Assembly: GCA_963695405.1 (NCBI GenBank)
Contig: CAVOGJ010000003.1
Coordinates: 372,001 to 436,000, forward strand
Origin: CAVOGJ01 sp963695405
GTDB taxonomy: Bacteria > Planctomycetota > Planctomycetia > Pirellulales > Pirellulaceae
Direction: 5' to 3'
DNA: 64,000 nucleotides
The translations under genes were made by a program, and so were the position numbers. The notes under the pieces were generated by a model. That model was not told where the DNA came from. It was given only the letters and a program-made list of their open reading frames with translations, and made no database searches. This document shows, in pieces, positions 29,087 to 37,800 of this stretch; the stretch's first letter is position 1, and each line of letters begins with the position of its first letter.

Positions 29087-30107
29087 GTGTCGACCTGAGC
29101 ACCTATTATCTGGGCCTGAAGCTGCTGAATCCGCTCGCGGCGGCCGCCTGCGCGCCGATCACGGGGAATGCGGACATGCTGCGGCGACTGGAAGACGCCG
29201 GCATTGCCTGCGCTGTCCTGCCGTCGCTCTTCGAGGAACAGATCGAGCACGAGGAACTGGAGTTCAACCGGCTGTTCGAGTATCAATCGGAATCGTTCGC
29301 CGAGGCGTTGACGCATTTTCCGGTCATGCAGGAATACAATACGGGCCCGAAGGACTACCTCAATCATATTGAAGCGGCCAAACGGGCCGTCTCGATTCCG
29401 ATCATCGGCAGCCTGAACGGTGCCTCGACGGGCGGCTGGATACGCTATGCTCAAATGATTGAGGAAGCGGGTGCCGACGCGCTCGAACTGAATATCTACT
29501 TCGTCCCGACCGACGCCGAGATGACGGCGGCCGATGTGGAGCGTCGATTCATCGACCTGGTGGCCGACGTACGACAATCGGTTTCACTCCCCCTGGCGGT
29601 GAAGATTGGACAGAATTTTACGAGCTTGCCAAATTTCGCTCAGCATCTGGCAGCCGCCGGAGCCGACGGGATCGTCCTGTTCAATCGCTATGTGGAAGCC
29701 GACATTGATCTCGAAACACTACAGATAAAACCTGACCTGGTACTGAGTAATCGCCACGAGGCACGTGTGCCGATTCGCTGGATTGCCATCATCCGCGATC
29801 AACTGAAGGTCTCGCTGGCCGCCACAAGTGGTGTGCATCGCGCTCAGGCGCGCTCAAATTACTGCTCGCCGGTGCCGACGTCACGATGATGGCCAGCGTC
29901 CTGCTGATGAAGGGGCCTGCCATTGTGAGCACCATTCTGGACGAGATGACTGCCTGGCTGGAAGAACACGAGTATGAATCGGTCGAACAGATGAAAGGGA
30001 GCATGAGCCGCGGCAATTGCCCTGACCCGAGCGCCCTGGAACGGGCCAACTACATGAAAGCCCTGACGAACTACACGATGGAGTATCCTCTGCCGCGTAG
30101 CCCCTAA
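29083..30107 (+). CDS. Dihydroorotate-dehydrogenase-like flavoprotein, frameshifted
   Basis: A TIM-barrel flavoprotein resembling class 1 dihydroorotate dehydrogenase: a G-L-K-L-L-N-P substrate-loop region, P-I-I-G-S-L-N-G, A-L-E-L-N-I-Y, L-A-V-K-I-G and A-T-S-G-V-H-R. The start overlaps the PFOR stop (ATGA), indicating coupled translation. The frame breaks near 29849 (one missing base) and resumes as A-L-K-L-L-L-A-G-A-D-V-T-M-M-A, ending at 30107. The repaired length is about 341 aa. Homologues paired with nifJ occur in several phyla and are probably not the pyrimidine enzyme; an electron-transfer role with PFOR is inference. The second-half N-Y-M-K-A-L region is conserved in this subfamily. 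Confidence 0.8.
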
Positions 30108-30111
30108 GCTG

Positions 30112-31584
30112 ATGACTGAACATGAGCAGAACGCCGGCACCCTGGGCCCTTCGTTCCAACCTTTCGTGGAACAGTGGGTCGGCTGCGTACAGCAGGCAAA
30201 CGAAGCGACTGCGCAGCGGAGCGGTGATTTTGCGAGCAGCCCCGACCCGCAGGCCTGGCGGCGAGAATGGTTTGCCGCGCTGAGCGGCAGCACGGATGAC
30301 TATTTTCGCAGCCCACCGTTCCTGCGAATGCTGAAAACGCACATCGACGCACTGATCGAGACGGGAAAACGTTTTCCGCAGGTGATGGGACGCGGGACAG
30401 GCAATCCACAGGGTGGAACCGCTCCCGATGCAGCACAAGCGCTCGCGGAACGCTGGGAATTCCTGCAGCAGGCGCTGCAACGGCAGCTGCAGCACCTGGA
30501 ACAACCGACGGCGGCCCTGCATCAAGGCTTGGACACATCGCCCGGTCGGTACGGCTGGGACCGCTTCTTGTCTTCCCTGCATCCGTCGCGCCCTGCCGAA
30601 GAAGACACGCGAGGCGTGACGCCGCACGAGGTGGTCTACCAGCTGGGTTCGTTGCGGGTGCGACGCTATCAAAACGAGAACGTGCGGTTCGCAGAACCGG
30701 TCCTCATTTGTTTCGCTCTCGTGAACCGCCCCTACATACTCGATTTGCGCGCCCAATGCAGTGTCGTCAACCGGTTGATCGAGCACGGCTTTGACGTCTA
30801 CCTCATTGACTGGGGCATCCCCACGGCGGACGACCACGCCTTGCGATTGAGTGATTACGTCCGCCGTCTGCTCCGCGATGTCGTCGAATGCGTATGTGCG
30901 AAGTCGGCAAGTCCCCAGCTCCATCTGCTCGGTTACTGCATGGGCGGCACGCTGTCGACGATGTTTACAGCCCTCTATCCGGATCGGGTTCGCAATCTCA
31001 TTCTCATGGCGGCCCCGATCGACTTCGCGGGACATGACGGGCTGCTGAACGTATGGGCCCGTGAAGAATATTTTGACGTGGACCGATTGGTCGACACGTT
31101 TGGCAACTGCCCCGGGGAATTCCTGCAGCATTGCTTTCAGCTGATGCGACCGGTGCAAAATTTCGTGGAAAAGTACCTTCGCGTTTCCGAACGGCTGGGG
31201 GACGATGCGTTCTTGGATAATTTTTTCGCGCTGGAGCGTTGGGCCAATGACAGCATCCCGGTCGCGGGCGAGACGTTTCGAGAGTTTGTCAAACGACTAT
31301 ATCAACAGAATCAACTGATTCATGGCGAGATGACGCTGGATGGTCTCCCTGTGCAACTGGCCCAAATCACTTGCCCCGTGCTGCTGTTGGTTGCCAACCA
31401 GGATCATCTGGTGCCACCGCAGGCGACGTTGGCGCTGGCGCCACGCATCCGATCGTCCGAGATCGAAGTCAAGTCGATCGATGCGGGTCATATTGGGCTG
31501 GCGGTCAGCAGTAAGGCCCATCGGCAGCTGTGGCCAGCTGCCATCCAGTGGATTGCGGAGCATTCAACGGCGAAACAAGACTAA
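30112..31584 (+). CDS. phaC: Second PHA synthase (PhaC) with long N-terminal extension
   Basis: A 490-aa synthase-like protein. The alpha/beta-hydrolase core (from about residue 170) has G-Y-C-M-G-G with nucleophile C276, N-Q-D-H-L-V-P-P with D431, and D-A-G-H-I-G with H460. N-R-P-Y-I-L-D-L and L-I-D-W-G mark the PhaC family. The first 170 residues, absent from the class III enzyme at 9176, contain D-D-Y-F-R-S-P-P-F-L-R-M-L, which looks like the S-x-P-F region of PhaE, so the extension may replace a separate PhaE. It lies 4 bp after the DHOD-like gene. It may differ in substrate range from PhaC1, but that cannot be read from sequence. Confidence 0.9.
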   Translation: MTEHEQNAGTLGPSFQPFVEQWVGCVQQANEATAQRSGDFASSPDPQAWRREWFAALSGSTDDYFRSPPFLRMLKTHIDALIETGKRFPQVMGRGTGNPQGGTAPDAAQALAERWEFLQQALQRQLQHLEQPTAALHQGLDTSPGRYGWDRFLSSLHPSRPAEEDTRGVTPHEVVYQLGSLRVRRYQNENVRFAEPVLICFALVNRPYILDLRAQCSVVNRLIEHGFDVYLIDWGIPTADDHALRLSDYVRRLLRDVVECVCAKSASPQLHLLGYCMGGTLSTMFTALYPDRVRNLILMAAPIDFAGHDGLLNVWAREEYFDVDRLVDTFGNCPGEFLQHCFQLMRPVQNFVEKYLRVSERLGDDAFLDNFFALERWANDSIPVAGETFREFVKRLYQQNQLIHGEMTLDGLPVQLAQITCPVLLLVANQDHLVPPQATLALAPRIRSSEIEVKSIDAGHIGLAVSSKAHRQLWPAAIQWIAEHSTAKQD

Positions 31585-31640
31585 GGGAATCACCGCCGGT
31601 GCTCGCAGGAGCCCGGATTACGCGCAGAAGAGAACAAGCC

Positions 31641-33173
31641 ATGCAAGACATTGTCCGGCAATTAGAACAGAAACGGGCCGCTGCAGAACTGGGCGGTGGC
31701 CAAAGGCGGATCGACGCGCAGCATCAAAAGGGAAAACTCACGGCGCGTGAGCGCATTGAATTACTGCTCGATCCTGGCACGTTCGAGGAGTGGGACATGT
31801 TTGTCGAGCACCGCTGCCATGATTTCGGGATGGACCAACAGAGCATCCCCGGCGATGGCGTCGTGACTGGCTACGGAACGGTCAACGGCCGCGTGGTTTT
31901 CGTCTTTAGCCAGGACTTTACCGTCTTTGGAGGATCGCTCTCGGAGGCCCATGCGGAAAAGATCTGCAAGATCATGGACCATTCGATCAAAGTGGGAGCC
32001 CCCGTGATCGGAATCAACGATTCCGGCGGCGCACGCATCCAGGAAGGCGTCGCCTCCCTCGGCGGCTATGCCGACGTCTTTCAGCGGAACGTACTGGCGT
32101 CCGGCGTGGTCCCACAGATATCGCTCATCATGGGTCCCTGCGCCGGCGGCGCCGTCTACTCGCCCGCCATGACTGACTTTATTTTCATGGTCAAGGACAG
32201 CTCCTACATGTTCGTCACGGGGCCAGAGGTCGTCAAAACGGTGACCCACGAGGAAGTGACGCAGGAAGAACTGGGTGGGGCGCTGACCCACTCGACGGTG
32301 TCGGGAGTCGCCGATCGGGCGTTTGAGAATGATGTCGAAGCGCTGGCCATGCTGCGGAGGTTGATCAACTACCTTCCAGCCAATAACCGCGTTCCTCCGC
32401 CCCACCGACCCACCCCCGATCCGGGAGATCGCATCGAGCCGTCACTCGATACCTTGGTCCCCCATTCACCGACCAAACCGTACGACATGAAGGAATTGAT
32501 TCTCAAGATCGTGGACGACACCGACTTCTTCGAGATTCAACCGGAACATGCCAAGAACATCGTGGTTGGTTTCGCGCGGATGGAAGGCTATCCCGTCGGC
32601 ATCGTGGCGAACCAGCCGCTGGTCCTGGCCGGTTGCCTCGACATCAAGTCATCGATCAAAGCTGCCCGCTTTGTCCGTTTTTGCGATGCCTTCAATATAC
32701 CCATCCTGACCTTCGTCGACGTGCCCGGTTTCTTGCCTGGAACGGCCCAGGAATACGGCGGCATCATCAAGCATGGCGCTAAATTGCTGTACGCTTACGC
32801 CGAAGCCACCGTCCCTAAGATCACGCTAATCACACGCAAGGCTTATGGGGGGGCCTACGATGTGATGGCCTCGAAGCATCTCCGCGGCGACGTGAATATC
32901 GCCTGGCCAAGTGCCGAGATCGCCGTGATGGGTCCCAAGGGCGCGGTCGAGATTATCTTTCGCAAGGAACTCGATGACGCCGGCCGCATCGAGGAGCTTA
33001 CCGAGGAATATCGGGTCAAGTTCGCCAACCCCTTCATCGCGGGACGTCGTGGCTTTATTGATGATGTCATCATGCCGCGGCAAACACGGAAGCGGATCTG
33101 CCGATCCCTTTCCATGCTGAGAGACAAGAAGTTAGAGAACCCCTGGAGGAAACACGGAAATATTCCGCTATAG
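31641..33173 (+). CDS. pccB: Acyl-CoA carboxylase beta (carboxyltransferase) subunit, likely propionyl-CoA carboxylase
   Basis: A 510-aa carboxyltransferase with D-S-G-G-A-R-I-Q-E-G, G-P-C-A-G-G-A-V-Y-S and R-K-A-Y-G-G-A-Y-D-V-M-A-S, and the terminal W-R-K-H-G-N-I-P-L typical of PccB. It is a paralogue of the mmdA product at 17945 but is paired with a PccA-type alpha subunit 114 bp downstream, so an ATP-driven carboxylase is the better assignment. ATG 31641 is chosen because the longer frame overlaps the end of phaC2. The substrate is most likely propionyl-CoA; other short acyl-CoAs are possible. Confidence 0.9.
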   Translation: MQDIVRQLEQKRAAAELGGGQRRIDAQHQKGKLTARERIELLLDPGTFEEWDMFVEHRCHDFGMDQQSIPGDGVVTGYGTVNGRVVFVFSQDFTVFGGSLSEAHAEKICKIMDHSIKVGAPVIGINDSGGARIQEGVASLGGYADVFQRNVLASGVVPQISLIMGPCAGGAVYSPAMTDFIFMVKDSSYMFVTGPEVVKTVTHEEVTQEELGGALTHSTVSGVADRAFENDVEALAMLRRLINYLPANNRVPPPHRPTPDPGDRIEPSLDTLVPHSPTKPYDMKELILKIVDDTDFFEIQPEHAKNIVVGFARMEGYPVGIVANQPLVLAGCLDIKSSIKAARFVRFCDAFNIPILTFVDVPGFLPGTAQEYGGIIKHGAKLLYAYAEATVPKITLITRKAYGGAYDVMASKHLRGDVNIAWPSAEIAVMGPKGAVEIIFRKELDDAGRIEELTEEYRVKFANPFIAGRRGFIDDVIMPRQTRKRICRSLSMLRDKKLENPWRKHGNIPL

Positions 33174-33287
33174 ATTCGCTTTACTCATTTCACCCATGCG
33201 CGTCTTCCACTCCTCGTCGCTGATCGCCACCAACGGGCCGGCCAGCCGGGGCGCGAGACATCACGCAAGCCCGTAGGCACGACACCC

Positions 33288-35273
33288 ATGTTCGAAAAAA
33301 TTCTGATTGCCAACCGCGGCGAAATTGCTTGCCGCGTGATCAAGACGGCGGGAAAGCTGGGCATCGCGACGGTCGCTGTTTACTCGGAAGCGGACCGTGA
33401 CGCGCTGCACGTAGCCCTGGCAGACGAAGCCATTTGCATCGGTCCCGCGGCGTCCTCCGAGAGCTACCTGGCTGCTGCCAAGATCGTACAGGCCTGCCTG
33501 GACACCAAGGCCCAGGCCGTTCATCCGGGCTATGGCTTTCTCTCCGAGAATGCAAATTTCGCTCGGCAATTGGCCGAGTCTGGCATTTCCTTCATTGGTC
33601 CAAAACCCCACGCGATCCACTGCATGGGTGACAAAATTACGTCGAAAAGGCTGGCCCAAGAGGCCGGTGTCAACACGATTCCCGGCTGTGCTGACATCAT
33701 TGCCTCGGCCCACGAGGCGGTGAAGGTGGCCCGCGACGTAGGTTATCCCGTCATGCTCAAAGCCAGTGCTGGCGGAGGTGGCAAAGGGATGCGGATTGCC
33801 CGCAACGACGAGGAATGTCGCGAGGGATTTGAACGAGCCACCAATGAGGCCCGTACCGCGTTTGGCGATGAACGCGTCTTCATCGAGAAATATATCGAGG
33901 AGCCACGGCATATCGAGATCCAGGTGTTGGCCGATCAGCATGGCAATGTGATTCACTTAGGTGAACGAGAATGCTCGCTGCAACGGCGTCATCAAAAGGT
34001 GATCGAGGAAGCCCCCTCGCCGCTGCTCGATCCTGCAACCCGATCCGCGATGGGTGAACAGGCGGTGGCCCTGGCTCGAGCAGTGCAATACGAATCGGCC
34101 GGGACCGTCGAGTTCATTGTCGATGCACATCGCAATTTCTATTTCCTCGAAATGAACACGCGGCTGCAGGTCGAACATCCGGTCACGGAGTTTGTCACCG
34201 GATTGGACCTCGTCGAGATGATGATTCGTATTGCTGCGGGTGAACCGTTAGCGCTGACACAAGCCGACGTGCGACTGACGGGAGCGGCCATCGAGGCGCG
34301 TATCTACGCCGAGGATCCCTTTCGAGGCTTCCTGCCGTCCGTGGGTCGTTTGGTTCGCTACTTGCCGCCCGCGGAATCGGAGTTTGTCCGCGTCGATACC
34401 GGTGTCTACGAAGGGGGTGAAGTCTCAATACACTACGACCCGATGATCGCCAAGCTGATCACCTTTGGCCCAAACCGGCCAGCAGCCATCGCGAGTATGC
34501 GCGAGGCGTTGAACGAGTTCTACATTCGTGGCGTCTCGCACAACATCAGCTTCCTCGCTGCCCTCATCGAACATCCACGTTTCCGCGAGGGGCGGCTGAG
34601 CACGAACATGATCGCCGAGGAATTTCCAGACGGCTTTCATCCGGCCGATCGCATCCACGACGATCCGGCCCTGCTGGTGGCGGTGGCGGCTTCGATCCAT
34701 CGGCGATATTTGGATCGCGCCGCGGGCATTAGCGGTCAACTACCCGGTTTTGAACGCAAAATCGATGACCACTGGGTCATTGTGCTGGATGGCAAGAGTC
34801 ACGCCATCGAAATGCGTCCGGTCGAGGGTGGTCACGATATCATCTACGAGAATCGTTCCTATCAGGTCCGCAGCCAGTGGCAATTTGGCCAACCACTCTT
34901 TCACGGAACGGTAAACGGCGAAAAGGTCTGTATCCAGGTGGAACGAAGAAATTTGATCTATCGGTTGTTCCATTGGGGCTCGCAAGTAGACATTATGGTG
35001 CTCACCGCGCGAGCGGCCGAACTGCTGTCGGCGATGCCTGAAAAGGCGCCGCCCGATACGTCGCAGTTCCTGCTATCACCGATGCCAGGACTGCTTAAAC
35101 AATTGACGGTCGCCGAGGGGAATGAAGTCACGATCGGACAAGATTTGGCGGTCGTCGAAGCAATGAAGATGGAGAACGTGCTCCGTGCCGAGCGCAATGG
35201 AAAAGTCCAAGAAATCATGGCAGGCGTAGGAGAAACCTTGGCCGTCGATCAGCCGATCATGAGATTCGAGTGA
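33288..35273 (+). CDS. pccA: Acyl-CoA carboxylase alpha subunit (biotin carboxylase + carrier), likely PccA
   Basis: A 661-aa fusion. The N-terminal biotin carboxylase (I-L-I-A-N-R-G-E-I-A; ATP-grasp glycine loop K-A-S-A-G-G-G-G-K-G-M-R; E-M-N-T-R-L-Q-V-E-H) is followed by a linker/BT region and a C-terminal biotinyl domain with E-A-M-K-M-E-N, biotin-accepting K627, 34 residues from the end. It carboxylates biotin with ATP and bicarbonate, feeding the PccB at 31641. The product (S)-methylmalonyl-CoA would enter the epimerase/mutase branch, so it acts in the direction opposite to the Na+-pumping decarboxylase. Confidence 0.94.
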   Translation: MFEKILIANRGEIACRVIKTAGKLGIATVAVYSEADRDALHVALADEAICIGPAASSESYLAAAKIVQACLDTKAQAVHPGYGFLSENANFARQLAESGISFIGPKPHAIHCMGDKITSKRLAQEAGVNTIPGCADIIASAHEAVKVARDVGYPVMLKASAGGGGKGMRIARNDEECREGFERATNEARTAFGDERVFIEKYIEEPRHIEIQVLADQHGNVIHLGERECSLQRRHQKVIEEAPSPLLDPATRSAMGEQAVALARAVQYESAGTVEFIVDAHRNFYFLEMNTRLQVEHPVTEFVTGLDLVEMMIRIAAGEPLALTQADVRLTGAAIEARIYAEDPFRGFLPSVGRLVRYLPPAESEFVRVDTGVYEGGEVSIHYDPMIAKLITFGPNRPAAIASMREALNEFYIRGVSHNISFLAALIEHPRFREGRLSTNMIAEEFPDGFHPADRIHDDPALLVAVAASIHRRYLDRAAGISGQLPGFERKIDDHWVIVLDGKSHAIEMRPVEGGHDIIYENRSYQVRSQWQFGQPLFHGTVNGEKVCIQVERRNLIYRLFHWGSQVDIMVLTARAAELLSAMPEKAPPDTSQFLLSPMPGLLKQLTVAEGNEVTIGQDLAVVEAMKMENVLRAERNGKVQEIMAGVGETLAVDQPIMRFE

Positions 35274-35389
35274 GGCGATCGGCTTCCAGGAGAATCTGGG
35301 GGCGTGCACCGCAGGCTGATCCCCGACAACGGACTTGGTGAAAGAAAACGCCGCCACTGCTGACAATTCAAATTTCAAGCCGCGAGGTC

Positions 35390-36142
35390 ATGATGAATCC
35401 TGAACAGACTGGATGGTTCACCGGGGGCGAGCTTCCCTGCGAACCGGTGCCGCCACTCGTCGGCCCGCCGAGCCGTTTTGTTTTACTGGGACCACCCGGC
35501 GTTGGAAAAGGCACGCAGGCGCGGCTGCTCTGCGACAGACTACGGACGTGCCACTTGTCGACCGGTGATTTGTTTCGAGCCGCCAAATGTAATGGTTCGG
35601 CGTCTCCGGCCATGCGTGAGGCACTCGAGGCGATGCAGCGTGGTGAGCTCATCTCCGACGAACTCGTGATTGCCATGGTTCGTGAACGGTCCTGCTGCCT
35701 GCACTGCCATGGGGGCTTTCTCCTCGACGGCTTTCCGCGGACCGTCCGGCAAGCCGAGGCACTTGACGAAATGTGCGACGAGCTGGCCGTAAAGCTCGAC
35801 GCCGTCATCTGCTACGAATTACCCCTGGAGGATATCGTGACACGCCTGTCGGGGCGCCGCACTTGTAGCTCATGCAAGGCGTTGTTTCATCTATCGGCCC
35901 AACCACCGGCAGTGCATGATATCTGCGACCATTGCCGGCAACCGCTGGTCCAACGGGATGACGACCAGGCAGACGCCATCCGCGTAAGGCTGCGGGTCTA
36001 CGAGGAAGAAACACGACCGCTGAGCGAGTTTTATGAACAGAGCGGTCGACTGCGACGGGTGAAGGCCGACGGGCCACCCACTGAAATTTTCCAGCGGACA
36101 CTCCGCCTATTGGCGGCCACCGAATCCACGACGACCAAGTAG
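35390..36142 (+). CDS. adk: Adenylate kinase (zinc-type lid)
   Basis: Interconverts AMP+ATP and 2 ADP. The 250-aa protein has P-loop G-P-P-G-V-G-K-G-T (34-42), the AMP-binding D-G-F-P-R-T, and a long LID with four Cys (C-S-S-C and C-D-H-C) suited to Zn binding. An N-terminal extension of about 28 residues precedes the core, so the true start could be further in. It lies directly upstream of an AMP-forming acyl-CoA ligase, whose AMP it could recycle. It is not in the usual ribosomal-protein/secY context, so a second adk elsewhere is likely. Confidence 0.92.
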   Translation: MMNPEQTGWFTGGELPCEPVPPLVGPPSRFVLLGPPGVGKGTQARLLCDRLRTCHLSTGDLFRAAKCNGSASPAMREALEAMQRGELISDELVIAMVRERSCCLHCHGGFLLDGFPRTVRQAEALDEMCDELAVKLDAVICYELPLEDIVTRLSGRRTCSSCKALFHLSAQPPAVHDICDHCRQPLVQRDDDQADAIRVRLRVYEEETRPLSEFYEQSGRLRRVKADGPPTEIFQRTLRLLAATESTTTK

Positions 36143-36225
36143 CCGGAGCCGCCATCACAAAGCAGGTCGGAAACACATCTCCTCCTTAGCGTCGCGGAGT
36201 CTTCTCAGGACGACCGTTTCGTGTC

Positions 36226-37800
36226 ATGTTCTTCAACGACTGGCTGAACCGCCGCAAGTGCTACACCCCCCACCGTCTGGCCGTCGTGGATGACTCGACA
36301 GGCCGCGAGTTTACCTACGAGGATATGGAGCGGCGGGCGAGTCAACTGGCAGTTCAGCTGCGCGAGGCCATCGGTGTCCAGCCACGGGACCGCGTCGCTT
36401 GCCTGGCGACCAATTGCCTCGAGTATCTCGACCTCTATTTTGCCTGCGGCAAGCTCGGCGCGATCTTGGTGCCAATCAATACACGCTTGCCAGCAACCCA
36501 AGTGCAGGAACTACTCGGCGACTGCCAACCAAAACTGTTGCTATATGGCGAGGCGTTTGCAGAACCGGCGGCCATGGCCGAACATACGGTCACCGGACTC
36601 CGCACGCTGCCCATCGACCGTGCCCTGGGGACGACTACCGATAACCGGATGGTCCAAGCCCCACCTGCGGACGAACACGACGTGGCCATGATCCTCTACA
36701 CCTCCGGGACCACCGGCCGAGCAAAAGGCGCCATGATTACCTGGCGGCAGATTCACTGGAATGCGTTGCACACTATCATTGGGCTGCAACTGACGGAGCA
36801 GGATGCGGCTTTCCTCAATATGCCGCTCTACCACACCGGCGGCTGGCATGTCCTGTTCACGCCGCTGATGCTGGTCGGAGGACGAGTCATCCTGCAAACC
36901 CACTTCGACGCCTACCAATGTAACGACCGCGTAGGTCCGGCTGGCGTCTCCATTCTCTTCGGCGTACCGACCATGCTGCGGAGGATGTGCGAGGTTGACA
37001 ACTTTGAAGTCGCCGACCTCTCTCATGTGCGGTTCGCCATCTGCGGTGGCGAACCCTGCCCGCTGAGCATCATCGAAGCCTACGGGAGCCGAGGGGTGGC
37101 AGTCCGCCAAGGGTACGGACTGACCGAAGCGGGTCCCAACTGTTTTTCTTTGCCCGCCCAAGACGCCTTCCGCAAGCAAGGCTCGATCGGGTTCCCCAAT
37201 TTCTTCATCCAGGCCCGGCTGGTCGACAAACACGGTTGTGAAGTTCCTAGCGGGGATGTCGGCGAGCTACGGATGCGAGGTCCGCACCTGTTTGCCGGAT
37301 ATTGGAACAACGAACAACAAACACGGGAGGCACTTCAAGATGGCTGGCTGGCCACCGGAGATTTGATGATGCGCGACGACGAAGGCTATTACTTTGTCGT
37401 CGGTCGCACGAAGGAGATGTATATCAGCGGCGGCGAGAACGTTTACCCCGCACAGGTCGAACGAATACTGCTCACCCATGCGGATGTCGGACTGGTCGCC
37501 GTGATTGCGATGCCGCACCCGCGGTGGGGTGAAACAGGTTGGTTATTTGCCCAACCCGAGGAGGGCAGATCGCTGGCCGCCGCCGAGCTGCTCGCGTGGA
37601 GCCAGCGACACTTGGCCTCATTCCAACGACCGGCGCGGTGCGTTGTGATGCCAAAGTTGCCACTGGGTCCGTCGGGAAAGATCGACAAACAGGCGTTGCG
37701 GAGCATCGCGGACGCAACCCTGGCTGCCGCAGCGGCGAACGATTCGGCTGGGCAACTGCCATTCGATACGTCCGTGGTGGAAGGAAATGACCAACCATGA
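36226..37800 (+). CDS. AMP-forming acyl-CoA synthetase
   Basis: Activates a carboxylic acid to acyl-CoA with ATP, releasing AMP and PPi. The 524-aa ANL-superfamily enzyme has Y-T-S-G-T-T-G-R-A-K-G (158-168), Q-G-Y-G-L-T-E-A-G, D-G-W-L-A-T-G-D-L, G-R-T-K-E-M-Y-I-S-G-G-E-N-V-Y-P and the catalytic-Lys region P-S-G-K-I-D-K-Q. The motifs resemble medium/long-chain and aryl ligases more than acetyl-CoA synthetase. Its stop overlaps the next gene (ATGA). Between adk and a hydrolase, it may activate fatty or hydroxy acids for the PHA pathway (inference). Confidence 0.9.
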   Translation: MFFNDWLNRRKCYTPHRLAVVDDSTGREFTYEDMERRASQLAVQLREAIGVQPRDRVACLATNCLEYLDLYFACGKLGAILVPINTRLPATQVQELLGDCQPKLLLYGEAFAEPAAMAEHTVTGLRTLPIDRALGTTTDNRMVQAPPADEHDVAMILYTSGTTGRAKGAMITWRQIHWNALHTIIGLQLTEQDAAFLNMPLYHTGGWHVLFTPLMLVGGRVILQTHFDAYQCNDRVGPAGVSILFGVPTMLRRMCEVDNFEVADLSHVRFAICGGEPCPLSIIEAYGSRGVAVRQGYGLTEAGPNCFSLPAQDAFRKQGSIGFPNFFIQARLVDKHGCEVPSGDVGELRMRGPHLFAGYWNNEQQTREALQDGWLATGDLMMRDDEGYYFVVGRTKEMYISGGENVYPAQVERILLTHADVGLVAVIAMPHPRWGETGWLFAQPEEGRSLAAAELLAWSQRHLASFQRPARCVVMPKLPLGPSGKIDKQALRSIADATLAAAAANDSAGQLPFDTSVVEGNDQP

